Shown: positions 7,894-16,670, numbered from the stretch's first letter. The stretch is DNA of 64,000 nt from Alphaproteobacteria bacterium (GCA_018970445.1 JAGWWF010000011.1:39259-103258), one strand, 5' to 3'. Notes: generated from the sequence alone by a model not told the origin. Made by a program: numbers and translations.

Positions 7894-9138
7894 TCAGTGC
7901 AGCCCGGTCTCGTGGCGGCCGACAACCATGTGGTGCACCTCGTCGGGGCCATCGGCAAAGCGCAGGTGGCGCACGTCGGCATAAAGCTCGGCCAGCGGCG
8001 TCCACTGCGAAATGCCGGCGGCGCCGTGGATCTGGATGGCCTGGTCGATGATCTGGCAGGTCTTTTCCGGCACCATCGCCTTCACCATGCTCACCCACAC
8101 CCGCGCCTCGCGGTTGCCCAGCACGTCCATCGCCTTGGCGGCCTTCAGCACCATCAACCGCATCGCCTCGATCTCGATGCGAGCCCGCGCGATCAGTTCC
8201 AGATTCTTGCCCAGCATGATCAGCGGGCGGCCAAACGCCTCGCGGCTGTTGCCGCGTTTCACCATGTAATCCAGCGCGATCTCGGCCTTGCCGATGGTGC
8301 GCATGCAGTGGTGGATCCGCCCCGGCCCCAGCCGCACCTGTGAAATCTCGAACCCGCGGCCTTCGCCCAGCAGGATATTTTCATACGGCACCCTTACGTT
8401 TTCAAAGCGCAGATGCATGTGGCCGCGCGGCGCATGATCTTCGCTGAACACGTGCATCGGCCCCAGGATCTTCACGCCGGGCGTGTCCATCGGCACCAGT
8501 ATCTGGGATTGCTGGCTGCTCGCCGGGCCATCGTCGCTGGTGCGTACCATCACGATCATCACCTTGCAGCGCGGATCGCCAGCGCCAGAGATATAGAATT
8601 TCTCGCCATTGATCACCCAGTCCTTGCCATCACGCACGGCGCGGGTGCGGATGTTCTTGGCATCAGACGAGGCCACATCAGGCTCGGTCATGGCATAGGC
8701 CGAGCGGATTTCACCGGCGAGCAGCGGCTCCAGCCAGCGCCTCTTCTGCTCGGGCGTGCCCACCCGTTCCAGCACTTCCATGTTGCCGGTGTCGGGCGCC
8801 GAACAGTTCAATGATTCCGATGCCAGCGGCACCTTGCCCAGTTCGGCGGCGATATAGGCATAATCCAGATTGCTTAAGCCTTCGCCGGTTTCGGCATTGG
8901 GCAGGAAGAAATTCCACAGGCCCGCCGCCTTGGCCTTGTCCTTCGCCGTCTGCAGCAGTTCCAGCTGCCCCGGTGCCCAGCTCCAGCGATCGGCCCGGCC
9001 CTTGCCCAGTGCCTCGAACTCCTCCGCAATCGGCACGACATTGTCGTTGATGTGGCGGACAACGGCATCAAACAGCGGCCGCGCCTTTTCCGACATGCGC
9101 AGATCGTTCATCTCGGCATTGGTGAAGATATTGGTCAT
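7894..9138 (-). CDS. Acyl-CoA dehydrogenase (ACAD10/11-like)
   Basis: A 414-residue FAD-dependent acyl-CoA dehydrogenase that introduces a 2,3 double bond into acyl-CoA and passes electrons to ETF. The segment AMTEPDVASSDAKN (from residue 149) and the C-terminal IQIHGAAGISQWTPLAELYAD are typical of the ACAD10/11 subgroup, whose members act on unusual acyl chains, including 4-hydroxy or branched acyl-CoAs. The ATG at 9138 has a GAGGACCTGAGACG leader; the longer frame extends into a poorly conserved region and was not used. It stands alone, with no other beta-oxidation genes nearby. Confidence 0.92.
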   Translation of the reverse strand: MTNIFTNAEMNDLRMSEKARPLFDAVVRHINDNVVPIAEEFEALGKGRADRWSWAPGQLELLQTAKDKAKAAGLWNFFLPNAETGEGLSNLDYAYIAAELGKVPLASESLNCSAPDTGNMEVLERVGTPEQKRRWLEPLLAGEIRSAYAMTEPDVASSDAKNIRTRAVRDGKDWVINGEKFYISGAGDPRCKVMIVMVRTSDDGPASSQQSQILVPMDTPGVKILGPMHVFSEDHAPRGHMHLRFENVRVPYENILLGEGRGFEISQVRLGPGRIHHCMRTIGKAEIALDYMVKRGNSREAFGRPLIMLGKNLELIARARIEIEAMRLMVLKAAKAMDVLGNREARVWVSMVKAMVPEKTCQIIDQAIQIHGAAGISQWTPLAELYADVRHLRFADGPDEVHHMVVGRHETGLH

Positions 9139-9314
9139 CGTCTCAGGTCCTCTTGTCCGCCCGCAGGCTGACCGCCCCGCCACGGGCGCGCAAGCCCATA
9201 TTTGGTGAGGGTCCTGGGACGTAGGCTCATCAAGCCGCGCGGCTGTTTTCGACGACAATTCGGTCGTCTAATAGTTGAGATACACTTTCCAAAAGCTGCC
9301 AAACATTCAGGGTA

Positions 9315-10484
9315 TCAAGACAGCTGATTGTTCCAGATTAAGCGTTGATCATCGTCAGGTATTTGTTTGCGTTCGCTGGACCATCCCGGAGCCAAAAGCT
9401 GACCTGCTTTTCGAAAATAATTCACTTGGCGGCCAAGCCACGATCGAGTGACGGAAAAATCTTCTAGCACCTGAGGCCATAGTTCGCCCCATGTCACTTC
9501 CTCTCCACCTGCAGCAATTAGCCGATTTTTGAGCTGTATCGGCGCTTGCAATTGGCTCCGCCTAATCACCTGAGAGCTCCGATCATTTGGAACTGCGTCT
9601 GACCCGTCAGCAAAAAAGTCACCCATCGCCGAATTTTCCGCCTTCTTATTTGCCTTTGCGACAGAGCGAACCTCGGCTTGAGCACCAAGCGCTATACTTT
9701 CGCTTTTCCGGAATATTTCAAGGCCTCGGGAGTGTCGAGACAGGAAGATGAGCTTGTACAGTGGGCGATTGTGAAGCACCTTGTCTACGGTAATGACTGG
9801 TGCATAAGCGTACCCTGGTGTTGACCGCAACGCTTCAACTGCTAAGTCTTCATACATCTGTTCGCGTTCAGCACCGGTAAGACCGTTAATCAGGTCGCGC
9901 CAACCCTCTTTCCCAGCTAGAGATAGCCAAGCCTCCAATTTTGGTATCAAATCTGTCCCACCAAATCGGTTTGCAAAATCAAACATAAAATTGACCAACG
10001 CTTCAGCATTCTGACGTTGAAGTAATGGCATCATCGCGCCAATCTCAGGAAAACCCTTTGGATCAATCAGCGTGAAAGAAAATGCTGACGAAGGAATTGA
10101 GGCGGCGATTTTGGCCGTATGATCCTCCATCATTCCCTTGAGCGGAGAAATTTCAATTTTAGGGAACCGCTTGATGGCCTGTTCGAGCTGTGTGTATGCT
10201 CTGGAGTCTTTCTCAACGAGGAAGGCTCGCATTTTGATAAGACGACCTTTGCTCTCGTAAAACTCGAGTATCTTCGTCATATGTTTGAGGGCGATCCCGA
10301 ACGATGTATCGTCAAAATGTTCGCCAGCAGTTGACTTCCATGGGCCGGCAAAGCCATCGACATAGACAAATTCTCTGTATCGTGAGCAAATTATCCCAAG
10401 GGCGGCCTTCAGATACTCGTCAAGAAACGTATGCTTTACAAACGCCTGTTCGCGGCCGGCATAGTGCTTAAAATCAATGGACAT
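9315..10484 (-). CDS. tcmP: Three-Cys-motif partner protein TcmP (SAM methyltransferase-like)
   Basis: A 389-residue protein that matches my recollection of the TcmP family, so named because it is encoded beside a three-Cys-motif protein, as it is here. Residues 39-49 (FVYVDGFAGPW) read as a Rossmann-fold SAM-binding motif I with Asp43. FTLIDPKGFPEIG (about 137-149) reads as a catalytic-loop motif IV of an N-methyltransferase-like fold. The C-terminal third, about 270-389, is charged and may carry a winged helix. The start ATG shares one base with the stop of the upstream partner (TAATG), indicating translational coupling. Base composition is clearly less GC-rich than in neighbouring genes, which suggests horizontal transfer. 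No function has been shown to my knowledge; nucleic-acid modification or phage defence is inference. Confidence 0.85.
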   Translation of the reverse strand: MSIDFKHYAGREQAFVKHTFLDEYLKAALGIICSRYREFVYVDGFAGPWKSTAGEHFDDTSFGIALKHMTKILEFYESKGRLIKMRAFLVEKDSRAYTQLEQAIKRFPKIEISPLKGMMEDHTAKIAASIPSSAFSFTLIDPKGFPEIGAMMPLLQRQNAEALVNFMFDFANRFGGTDLIPKLEAWLSLAGKEGWRDLINGLTGAEREQMYEDLAVEALRSTPGYAYAPVITVDKVLHNRPLYKLIFLSRHSRGLEIFRKSESIALGAQAEVRSVAKANKKAENSAMGDFFADGSDAVPNDRSSQVIRRSQLQAPIQLKNRLIAAGGEEVTWGELWPQVLEDFSVTRSWLGRQVNYFRKAGQLLAPGWSSERKQIPDDDQRLIWNNQLS

Positions 10485-11221
10485 TAGCCGACGGCGGCCT
10501 TCATGGCAGGGAATTCATTCCATTCACGCCCGTCAAGATCGCGTCCGCCGCTTTTTGGTCTTATGCCCCCCCATTGTTTGAAAAAGAACGAAACGCCTTG
10601 CCGAGCACATTCATCACGGATTTGCCGCGCCCAGTCGATATTGAGAACTCGAGCGCCCGGTCCGCTCTCGCCCCCTGCTATAACCCAATGAATGCCAGAT
10701 AAATCCACTTGTCCCACTGGACCGATAAGAGGCTCGACCGAGAGGAATCTGACAGTGGCGGGGGCATGGCGGAGATGCTCGATTCGGGCAGCGCCCTTTG
10801 CATCCTCAACTGAAACGCCTAGCCAGATGTGTTCTGGCGCACGGCGGTCGTGATAGCGTTTCTTGAGGTAATCCCGCATGCGCGAACTGCGTTTGGTGAG
10901 CACTTGGAACACATGCCAATCTGTTGCTTCCATCGTATCAAACACGGCATCGATAAATGACGCTGACACACCTTTGTGAAACAGGTCACTCATAGAGTTT
11001 ACGAAGATCATCCGGCCCCGCTTCCATCGAAGGGGCTGGTCCAAGCGATCAGGTCGAAGGGTCAAATCAAACCCTTTTTCAAACGGGTGGCCCGGTATGC
11101 CTCGCCACCGTTCTGCAAAGCGCTCAGCATAGCAATTGTCGCAACCAGCCGTTATTTTGGTGCAACCTGTTACAGGGTTCCAAGTGGCATCAGTCCACTC
11201 AATCGCACTGCCGTCAGCCAT
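10484..11221 (-). CDS. Three-Cys-motif phage Gp37/Gp68-like protein (DUF5131)
   Basis: A 245-residue protein of the phage Gp37/Gp68 family (DUF5131, PF07505). It opens with IEWTDATWNPVTGCTKIT and carries Cys20, Cys27 and Cys30 in the arrangement C-x6-C-x2-C. This pattern and the likely TIM-barrel repeats (FLSVEPLIGPV, WVIAGGESGP) recall radical-SAM enzymes, although the spacing is not the classical C-x3-C-x2-C. I chose the ATG at 11221 because GGAGG sits five bases ahead of it; a longer start at 11239 would fall at the predicted transcription start. It forms a two-gene operon with tcmP. The likely role is an iron-sulfur or metal-dependent nucleic-acid or cofactor reaction (inference). Confidence 0.85.
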   Translation of the reverse strand: MADGSAIEWTDATWNPVTGCTKITAGCDNCYAERFAERWRGIPGHPFEKGFDLTLRPDRLDQPLRWKRGRMIFVNSMSDLFHKGVSASFIDAVFDTMEATDWHVFQVLTKRSSRMRDYLKKRYHDRRAPEHIWLGVSVEDAKGAARIEHLRHAPATVRFLSVEPLIGPVGQVDLSGIHWVIAGGESGPGARVLNIDWARQIRDECARQGVSFFFKQWGGIRPKSGGRDLDGREWNEFPAMKAAVG

Positions 11222-11245
11222 GAGGGCCTCCAAGAACATTACAGG

Positions 11246-11274
11246 AACATAACGATGCGAAGGTGGCTTTGCAA
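11246..11274 (-). promoter_or_regulatory. Candidate sigma-70-type promoter of the three-Cys/tcmP operon
   Basis: On the minus strand TTGCAA (11274-11269) and TATGTT (11251-11246) are separated by exactly 17 bases, each matching four of six consensus positions. The predicted transcription start is near 11240, about 19 bases ahead of the chosen start codon and just upstream of its GGAGG. Confidence 0.45.
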
Positions 11275-11281
11275 CGCGTTT

Positions 11282-11298
11282 TGCCGCCTAATGCGGCA
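11282..11298. repeat. Inverted repeat upstream of the three-Cys/tcmP promoter
   Basis: TGCCGC (11282-11287) and GCGGCA (11293-11298) form a 6-bp inverted repeat around a five-base centre, just upstream of the candidate -35 element. It has no T-run on either strand, so it looks more like an operator or a chance palindrome than a terminator. Confidence 0.35.
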
Positions 11299-11560
11299 GG
11301 AATCACAGCGCGCGTTCGAAGGCAAGAGAATGTTGTTGGATCGCGAAGGTCTGCTTTCGACCAATTCCGTTCAAAACCGGACAGCAGCAACCCTCCCCAT
11401 TGCAGACGTTCCCGCTTCTGCGTTCACGACCCAAGGCCGGTTTTCCGTGTGACTGTATCGATCATCGGCGCTTGCAACACCGCAAGATCGACGCCTAACA
11501 TCAACGATGAGGCCGACACGTCGCCAATCCGACGACGAACAGGTCGGGGAGCAAATGGAT

Positions 11561-13309
11561 ATGAAGGCGGGTCTGTTCGGGTGGCTGCTCGGCGTCTTAC
11601 TGATCTGCGTCACGGCTTCCGAGGCAACGGCCAAGGCCAATCCCGGCGCTGCGGATCTGATCCTGACCGACGCCCGTGTCTATACGCTGCGCTGGGGCGA
11701 GCCGGCGCGCGATGGCAAGCCGGCGCCCGATGCGCCCACCACAGACGGCAAATGGCACCCCGATGCCGCAGCGGTGGCGATCCGCGGCGGCAGGATCATC
11801 TATGTCGGCAGCGACAAGGGGGCGCTGGCGCTGCGCGGCAAGCGGACGCGGGTGATCGATCTGAACGGCGCGACCGTGATCCCCGGGCTGGTCGATTCCC
11901 ACACCCATTTCGTCGAACTGGGGGCCAAGCTGGAAGCGGTCGACCTGACCGACGTTGCCACCGAAGCCGAGGCGGTCGCAAAGGTGGCCGAACGGGCGAA
12001 GTCCGTCCCCAAGGGCGAATGGATCTTCGGTGCCGGGTGGGACGAGGGGGCCTGGGCCAACCGCTATCCGGACAAGCAGCAGTTGAGCGCCGCGGTGCCC
12101 GATCATCCGGTGGTGCTGCGCAGCCTGCACGGTTTTGCGATCTGGACCAATCAGGCCGCGCTTGATGCCGGCAGGATCACCAAGGCCAGCCCGGTTCCGG
12201 TTGGCGGCGAGATGCGGCTGGGCGCGGATGGCGAGCCCAATGGCCTGTTCCTGAACCGCGCGGCGACGATGATCGACGCGGCGGTGCCGCCCGAACCGCC
12301 GGCGGTGGTGGCGCGCCATGCGCTGAAGGGCCTCACCCAGATGGCCGCCGATGGCTATGTGATGGTGCACGAGGCCGGTGTGCCTGCCCAGGCGATGGCC
12401 GCACTCCAGCAATTGGAGGACGAGCAGCGCCTGCCGATCCGGGTCTATGCCATGCTCTCGCTGCGCGACCCGCCCTTGATGCGGCAGTGGATCGCCAGGG
12501 GGCCTGACCGGGATACGGACAGCATGTTCGTCACCCGCGCGGTCAAGGCCTATTACGACGGGGCGCTGGGATCGCGCGGGGCGCGGCTGCTGGCCGATTA
12601 TGAAGACAAGCCGGGCCACCGCGGCATCAGCGGTGACGGATATGGCTTTGACCGTGACCTGGCCAAGGCGGCGATGCAGGCCGGATTTCAGCTGGGGTTC
12701 CACGCCATCGGCGATGCCGGCAACCGCGAAGTGCTGGATTTCCTGGAAGGGGAGTTCAAGGCCGATCCGACCATGGCCCGCAACCGCCACCGGATCGAAC
12801 ATGCCCAGGTGGTCTCGCCGCAAGACCACCCGCGCTTCGCCCGGCTGGGGGTGATCGCCTCGATGGAGCCACCCCACGCGGTGGAGGACAAGACGTGGGC
12901 CGAAGCGCGCCTCGGCCCGCAGCGCATTCTTGGCGCCTATGCCTGGCGCTCGCTGCGCACAGCCGGCGCGCGGCTGACCTTCAATGCCGACAATCCGGGT
13001 TCCGATCACAGCATCTTCTATGGCCTGCATTCAGCGATCACCCGCCGGGACAAGCAGCTTCAGCCCGCCGGCGGCTGGTATCCGGAGCAGCGGCTGACGA
13101 TCGAGGAAGCGATCCGCGCCTATACCAGCTGGTCGGCCCATGCCGCCTTCCGCGAAGACCAGACCGGGATCATTGCCCAGGGCCGCTGGGCTGATCTGAC
13201 CGTCATGGACATCGACCCCTTCGCCCTGGCCGCCATCGCGCCGGAAAAGATCCTGGCCGGCCGGATCAGGGCGACCATCGTGGGCGGCAAGCTGGTCTAT
13301 CAGCGCTAG
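11561..13309 (+). CDS. YtcJ-like amidohydrolase (amidohydrolase family 3), exported
   Basis: A 582-residue amidohydrolase of the YtcJ group. An N-terminal hydrophobic signal (about residues 5-25, ending near ATAKA) predicts export. The metal site is built from HTH in GLVDSHTHF (His114 and His116), a lysine in KAYYDGALGSRG, histidines in GFHAIGDAGNR and RIEHAQV, and an aspartate in FNADNPGSDHS. The ATG at 11561 is preferred over 11555 because GGGGAG ends nine bases ahead of it but only three ahead of the other. Substrates of this group are mostly unknown. The gene stands alone and has normal GC content, so it is probably outside the AT-richer island. Confidence 0.9.
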   Translation: MKAGLFGWLLGVLLICVTASEATAKANPGAADLILTDARVYTLRWGEPARDGKPAPDAPTTDGKWHPDAAAVAIRGGRIIYVGSDKGALALRGKRTRVIDLNGATVIPGLVDSHTHFVELGAKLEAVDLTDVATEAEAVAKVAERAKSVPKGEWIFGAGWDEGAWANRYPDKQQLSAAVPDHPVVLRSLHGFAIWTNQAALDAGRITKASPVPVGGEMRLGADGEPNGLFLNRAATMIDAAVPPEPPAVVARHALKGLTQMAADGYVMVHEAGVPAQAMAALQQLEDEQRLPIRVYAMLSLRDPPLMRQWIARGPDRDTDSMFVTRAVKAYYDGALGSRGARLLADYEDKPGHRGISGDGYGFDRDLAKAAMQAGFQLGFHAIGDAGNREVLDFLEGEFKADPTMARNRHRIEHAQVVSPQDHPRFARLGVIASMEPPHAVEDKTWAEARLGPQRILGAYAWRSLRTAGARLTFNADNPGSDHSIFYGLHSAITRRDKQLQPAGGWYPEQRLTIEEAIRAYTSWSAHAAFREDQTGIIAQGRWADLTVMDIDPFALAAIAPEKILAGRIRATIVGGKLVYQR

Positions 13310-13372
13310 AGGCTGCCGGCCGCCACGGCCAGGACATATGTTGGACGCGCCCGCGCTGCCATGGTGCGCACG

Positions 13373-16072
13373 TCACGGCAGGATCAGGGTGATCGCCTGA
13401 TCGGGCGCGTCGCGCGACAGGCTGAGCGGCGGGCTGGACTGGCCGGCGCTGCGCACGCTCCAGCCGGCCAGGGGCAGGCCATCGAACAGCACATGGCCAT
13501 CAAAATCGCTGACCGCGCTGGCCATCTGGCGGCCGCTGGCATCGTGCAGTGTCACCGTCACGCCCGCGCGCGGGGTGCGTTCGTCGCCAGCCACCAGCAG
13601 CATCTGGGCATCGATGCTGCCGGTGCGGCGCAAGGGCACCGCGATCCGGCGCACCTCGCCGGGGTGCAGCTGCACCCGATCACCCGCGCGGGCCGGGCGC
13701 AGGGTGAAATCATCCAGCGACGACAGCTGGGTTTCCAGATCAAAGGCGGCGCCGGCCGGCAGCGCCCGCAGCAGCGCCACGCCATCGCGGCCCGTGGTTT
13801 CGCTGCGCACGCTGTTGGCCACGATGAAGCGGCCGCCCGCCACCGCTGCTTCGCCCGGATCGTGGCGGCCGTCGTCATCCTCATCGATGAACAGATCGGC
13901 GGCCACCGCGCCGCTGCGCGTCAGGCCGGCGGGGGCCGCCTGCCAGCGCCCGCCGGCCTGCCACAGGCCAACCACCAGCCCCATCGCCAGCCGCCAGCCA
14001 TCGCCGCCGCGCCCCAGACCGGCCGACAGGCCAAAGGCCCCGATCCGGCGGTTGACCGACAGCGCGCCCGACCATTGCCGCCGCTGCGGTTGCCAGCCCA
14101 GATCCAGGCTGACGGTGCCGCGGCGGCTGGCGCGCGCGGCGCTGAGCGTTGTGCCAGCCAGCCGCCAGCCGGCGGCCAGCACCGCATCCAGCCCGGCGCG
14201 CAGCCGCCACGGCCCGCTGCCGGCCGCCAGACCCAGCGCGGCATTGCCCTGCCAGCCGCTGCCCGCCTGCCGCACCAGGCCAATGCTGCCATTGGCCTGC
14301 ACGCCGTTGAACGGCAGCGCCAGGCGGGCAGAGACGGACTGTTGACCGCCACCGCCGCGCCGTTCGGCCGATTGCAGCCGCACCTGCCAGGGCAGGCTGA
14401 AGCGGCCAAGCGCGAGCCGGCCCTGGCCGCCAAGGCTGGCCAGGCTGGCAAATTCGCGCACCAGCGGCGGTTGCGCCGGGCCGGCATCGCGGCCGTGCCG
14501 GGCGGCATCGAACAGCAGATCGGCGCCGGCCAGCCGCCGTGCCAGCCGCAGCGCGCCGCCCAGGCTGCCGGCCCGGTCTCGCGCCACGGTGGCGGCCCAC
14601 AAGGTGCCGGCATGGGCACCGTGCAGGCCTAGCGACAGCGCCGGATCGCCCACCGCAGCGGCGTGCAGGGCCAGCCGGGCCGTGAGTGATGGGGCCAGCC
14701 CCCAGCCCAGGCTGGCAAAGCCGGCCGCAGCGCTGCGCCCGCGCGTCGGGGCAGGGCCCCACAGCGGTTGGCCAGCGTCAACGAAGCCGATGCTGTAATC
14801 CACCTCGTTTTCGGCATTCATTTCGGTGCCGACCAGCCGGGTGAACAGCTGTTCGTCATGTTCACCATAAGGGCCATGGAGCCGCACCACCCAGCGGTTT
14901 TCGCCCAGCCGCACCGGCAGCCCGGCAAAACGCCACAGGCCAGTCGGGTCTGCGGTGCGCGTGGCGGCCACCAGGCGATCATCATGCCACAATTCTGCCT
15001 CCCAGCCCGGCGGCAGTGGCCCCGAAAGCTCGATCATGTCCACCAGATCGGCGCGCCATGGCGGGCGCGAGGCGATGACCAGCCCGCGACCCGACAGGGC
15101 ATCGGCAATCAGCGGCTGCGCCGGCGTGGCAATGTCGCCGATGGCCAGGCTGCGGGCGCCCAGTGGCCCCAGCAGATCGGGCGCATCGTGCGCGGCCGAC
15201 AGGGTGAGGCCAAGCTGAAAGGGGGCGCGGGCGGCAAGGCCGATCGCGCCGCGGGCGGCCAGGCCAAACAGCTCGCCACTGGCCTGTGCGAGCAGCGTCG
15301 CATCACTGCGGCCGGCAGAGCGATCGAGGCCGGCGGCCACATCAACGCTCCACAGCCGGGCGGAGGCAGGCTCACGCGGCAAGAGCGGATAGGCCGGCCG
15401 GGCCGCTTCGGGCCGCAGCCGCGCCTGGCGTTCGGCCCGGTGCAGTCGCATCAGCACCGGCAGGGGCGCGCGTGCCTCCAGCAGCAGGCGCTGACTGCCG
15501 GGATCATGGCTTATCGCCAGGGGCAGGTGGGCGGGCAGGGCCGCCAGCGTGCCGATGCGCAGGATCACCGGCACGGTGATCGAGCGGATGGCGATCAGTT
15601 CGATCGACAGGCTGTTGTCGGGCCGATCGCCGGCGACCGGCGTGTTGCGGCCAGCGCTGACCGGGGCCGACATCAACCGCAGGTGGCTGCGATATTCGCC
15701 GGCCGCCAGGCCAGCGGGCGTGTCCGCCATGATGCGCACCACCTGGCGCGCGCCGGGTTCCAGCACCAGCTGGCGCGGCGAAAAGCGCAGCTTGTCGGCG
15801 GCGAAGGCTTCGCCCGGCAGGGCTTCGGCGGCGGCTTCCAGCCCGCCATCGGCGCGCATGCGGCGATTTTCCAGCGCCAGCCGGAACGCCGCGGCCTCGC
15901 TGCCCTTGTTGACCAGGATCAGTTCGGCCGATCGGGTGGCGGGGGTGAGGACGATGCGGGTGGGCGCAACCAGCAGCTCGGCACTGGCGGCAGCAGGAAT
16001 GAAGGCGGCCAGCAGGGCCGCCAGACGGGCGATGACGGCGGCCCGCCGGGCCGACCGATTGGGGATGTTCAT
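13373..16072 (-). CDS. Fused fimbrial periplasmic chaperone (N-domain) and usher-like outer-membrane protein
   Basis: An 899-residue exported protein (signal peptide residues 1-31, cleavage near ASA). Residues about 33-195 match the first immunoglobulin domain of a pilus chaperone (LVAPTRIVL, LENRRM, FSPRQLVLEPGARQVVRIM, ITVPVILRIG). The second chaperone domain is absent. From about residue 215 onward the protein reads as an alternative chaperone-usher pathway usher: a linker with a beta-sandwich (GPLPPGWEAELW, RLGENRWVVRLHGP), about 350 residues of alternating short beta-strands rich in Gly, Arg and Leu that suit a barrel, then an EF-hand-like loop DLFIDEDDDGRHDPGEA and terminal Ig-like domains. 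Normally the chaperone and usher are separate genes. The DUF4402 subunit gene lies just upstream. Either a genuine fusion or an in-frame deletion joined the two. Confidence 0.75.
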   Translation of the reverse strand: MNIPNRSARRAAVIARLAALLAAFIPAAASAELLVAPTRIVLTPATRSAELILVNKGSEAAAFRLALENRRMRADGGLEAAAEALPGEAFAADKLRFSPRQLVLEPGARQVVRIMADTPAGLAAGEYRSHLRLMSAPVSAGRNTPVAGDRPDNSLSIELIAIRSITVPVILRIGTLAALPAHLPLAISHDPGSQRLLLEARAPLPVLMRLHRAERQARLRPEAARPAYPLLPREPASARLWSVDVAAGLDRSAGRSDATLLAQASGELFGLAARGAIGLAARAPFQLGLTLSAAHDAPDLLGPLGARSLAIGDIATPAQPLIADALSGRGLVIASRPPWRADLVDMIELSGPLPPGWEAELWHDDRLVAATRTADPTGLWRFAGLPVRLGENRWVVRLHGPYGEHDEQLFTRLVGTEMNAENEVDYSIGFVDAGQPLWGPAPTRGRSAAAGFASLGWGLAPSLTARLALHAAAVGDPALSLGLHGAHAGTLWAATVARDRAGSLGGALRLARRLAGADLLFDAARHGRDAGPAQPPLVREFASLASLGGQGRLALGRFSLPWQVRLQSAERRGGGGQQSVSARLALPFNGVQANGSIGLVRQAGSGWQGNAALGLAAGSGPWRLRAGLDAVLAAGWRLAGTTLSAARASRRGTVSLDLGWQPQRRQWSGALSVNRRIGAFGLSAGLGRGGDGWRLAMGLVVGLWQAGGRWQAAPAGLTRSGAVAADLFIDEDDDGRHDPGEAAVAGGRFIVANSVRSETTGRDGVALLRALPAGAAFDLETQLSSLDDFTLRPARAGDRVQLHPGEVRRIAVPLRRTGSIDAQMLLVAGDERTPRAGVTVTLHDASGRQMASAVSDFDGHVLFDGLPLAGWSVRSAGQSSPPLSLSRDAPDQAITLILP

Positions 16073-16123
16073 GGATCAGACCTTCGGGGATGGCAGGGGC
16101 TGGTCTGGTGGGGATGGGGGGTC

Positions 16124-16158
16124 GGGTGCCCGGCGGCACAATGGCCGGCCGGGCACCC
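16124..16158 (-). terminator. Intercistronic hairpin between DUF4402 gene and usher
   Basis: An 11-bp perfect GC-rich inverted repeat (16124-16134 with 16148-16158) with a 13-base loop. On the minus strand it is followed by C-rich rather than T-rich sequence, so it is more likely an mRNA-stabilising or attenuating hairpin that keeps subunit expression above usher expression than a full terminator. Confidence 0.5.
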
Positions 16159-16178
16159 TTCCCCCTGCCACGGCGTGC

Positions 16179-16670
16179 TTACTGATACTCGACCGCGACA
16201 GTGAAGCTGCCCTTGTAGCGGCCGGCTTCCTGGCGGGCGGCCACTTCCAGCGTGCCGCCGACGCTGAAGCTGTCTTCACCCTTGAGCAGCTGGCCCTTGG
16301 CCTTGGAACCGGTGAAGTCCGCAACGCGCATGGCGGTGCCGTTCTGGTTGACGATCTTGATCTCGCTGGGCAGCGAAATGGTGTAGAAGGCGTCGGCTTC
16401 GCCGGTCACGGCAAAGGCGGCGGCGGTGTGATCGCTGCTCAGGCAGGTCAGCGCCGCGCCGCACACGCGGGTGCCGGCGGCATCCACCGACACCTTGTCG
16501 GCCACGGTGGTGGACGGGGCGATGGTGCCGAAATACAGATCGGCGGTGCGGCTGATTTCCAGCGGCGCGATGATCTTGGCGTCAGCGCCGGCATCGGCGG
16601 TCGCAGCCGCGGCGGCACCGGCGGCCAGCAGCGTGGCGAGGGCGGTTGCACCGATGGTCAGAAAGTTCTT
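16179..16670 (-). pseudogene. DUF4402 fimbrial subunit-like protein lacking a start codon
   Basis: From 16670 the frame encodes about 163 residues: KNFLTIGATALATLLAAGA as a clear signal peptide, then ISRTADLYFGTIAPSTT and GTRVCGAALTCLSS, the signature of DUF4402 exported proteins that pair with alternative chaperone-usher genes. The frame stays open through a good AGGAGA site (minus strand 16680-16675), but no ATG, GTG or TTG lies between that site and the signal peptide; the expected start position reads AAT AAG AAC. The first usable codon is a GTG at 16505, which would remove the signal peptide. Loss of the start by a small deletion, a rare non-AUG start, or a sequencing error are all possible. 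It could also still be translated, so the pseudogene label is provisional. Confidence 0.65.

Larger units (their letters stand above)
11222..11560. other. Intergenic stretch between the three-Cys operon and the YtcJ-like gene
   Basis: About 340 bases without a convincing gene. It holds the divergent leader of the three-Cys operon (promoter and inverted repeat listed separately) and a middle part (about 11340-11450) with a pair of distant inverted hexamers, GTCTGC and GCAGAC. That middle part resembles short intergenic repeats common in sphingomonads, but I cannot confirm this without a search. The right end carries the GGGGAG ribosome-binding site of the next gene. Composition rises from AT-richer to the normal high GC level across this stretch. 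Confidence 0.5.

Noticed and set aside
9251..9268. A 6-bp inverted repeat at the left edge of the AT-richer island as a terminator or att site
   Set aside because: No T-run and no matching copy at the other edge; too short to call.
10976..11452. A 158-codon plus-strand frame across the start of the three-Cys gene
   Set aside because: Most of it is antisense to the conserved three-Cys gene, and the remainder has no recognisable domain.
11597..13030. A 477-codon minus-strand frame opposite the YtcJ-like gene
   Set aside because: Antisense shadow with His/Arg/Gly-rich composition. The plus-strand frame has the full metal site.
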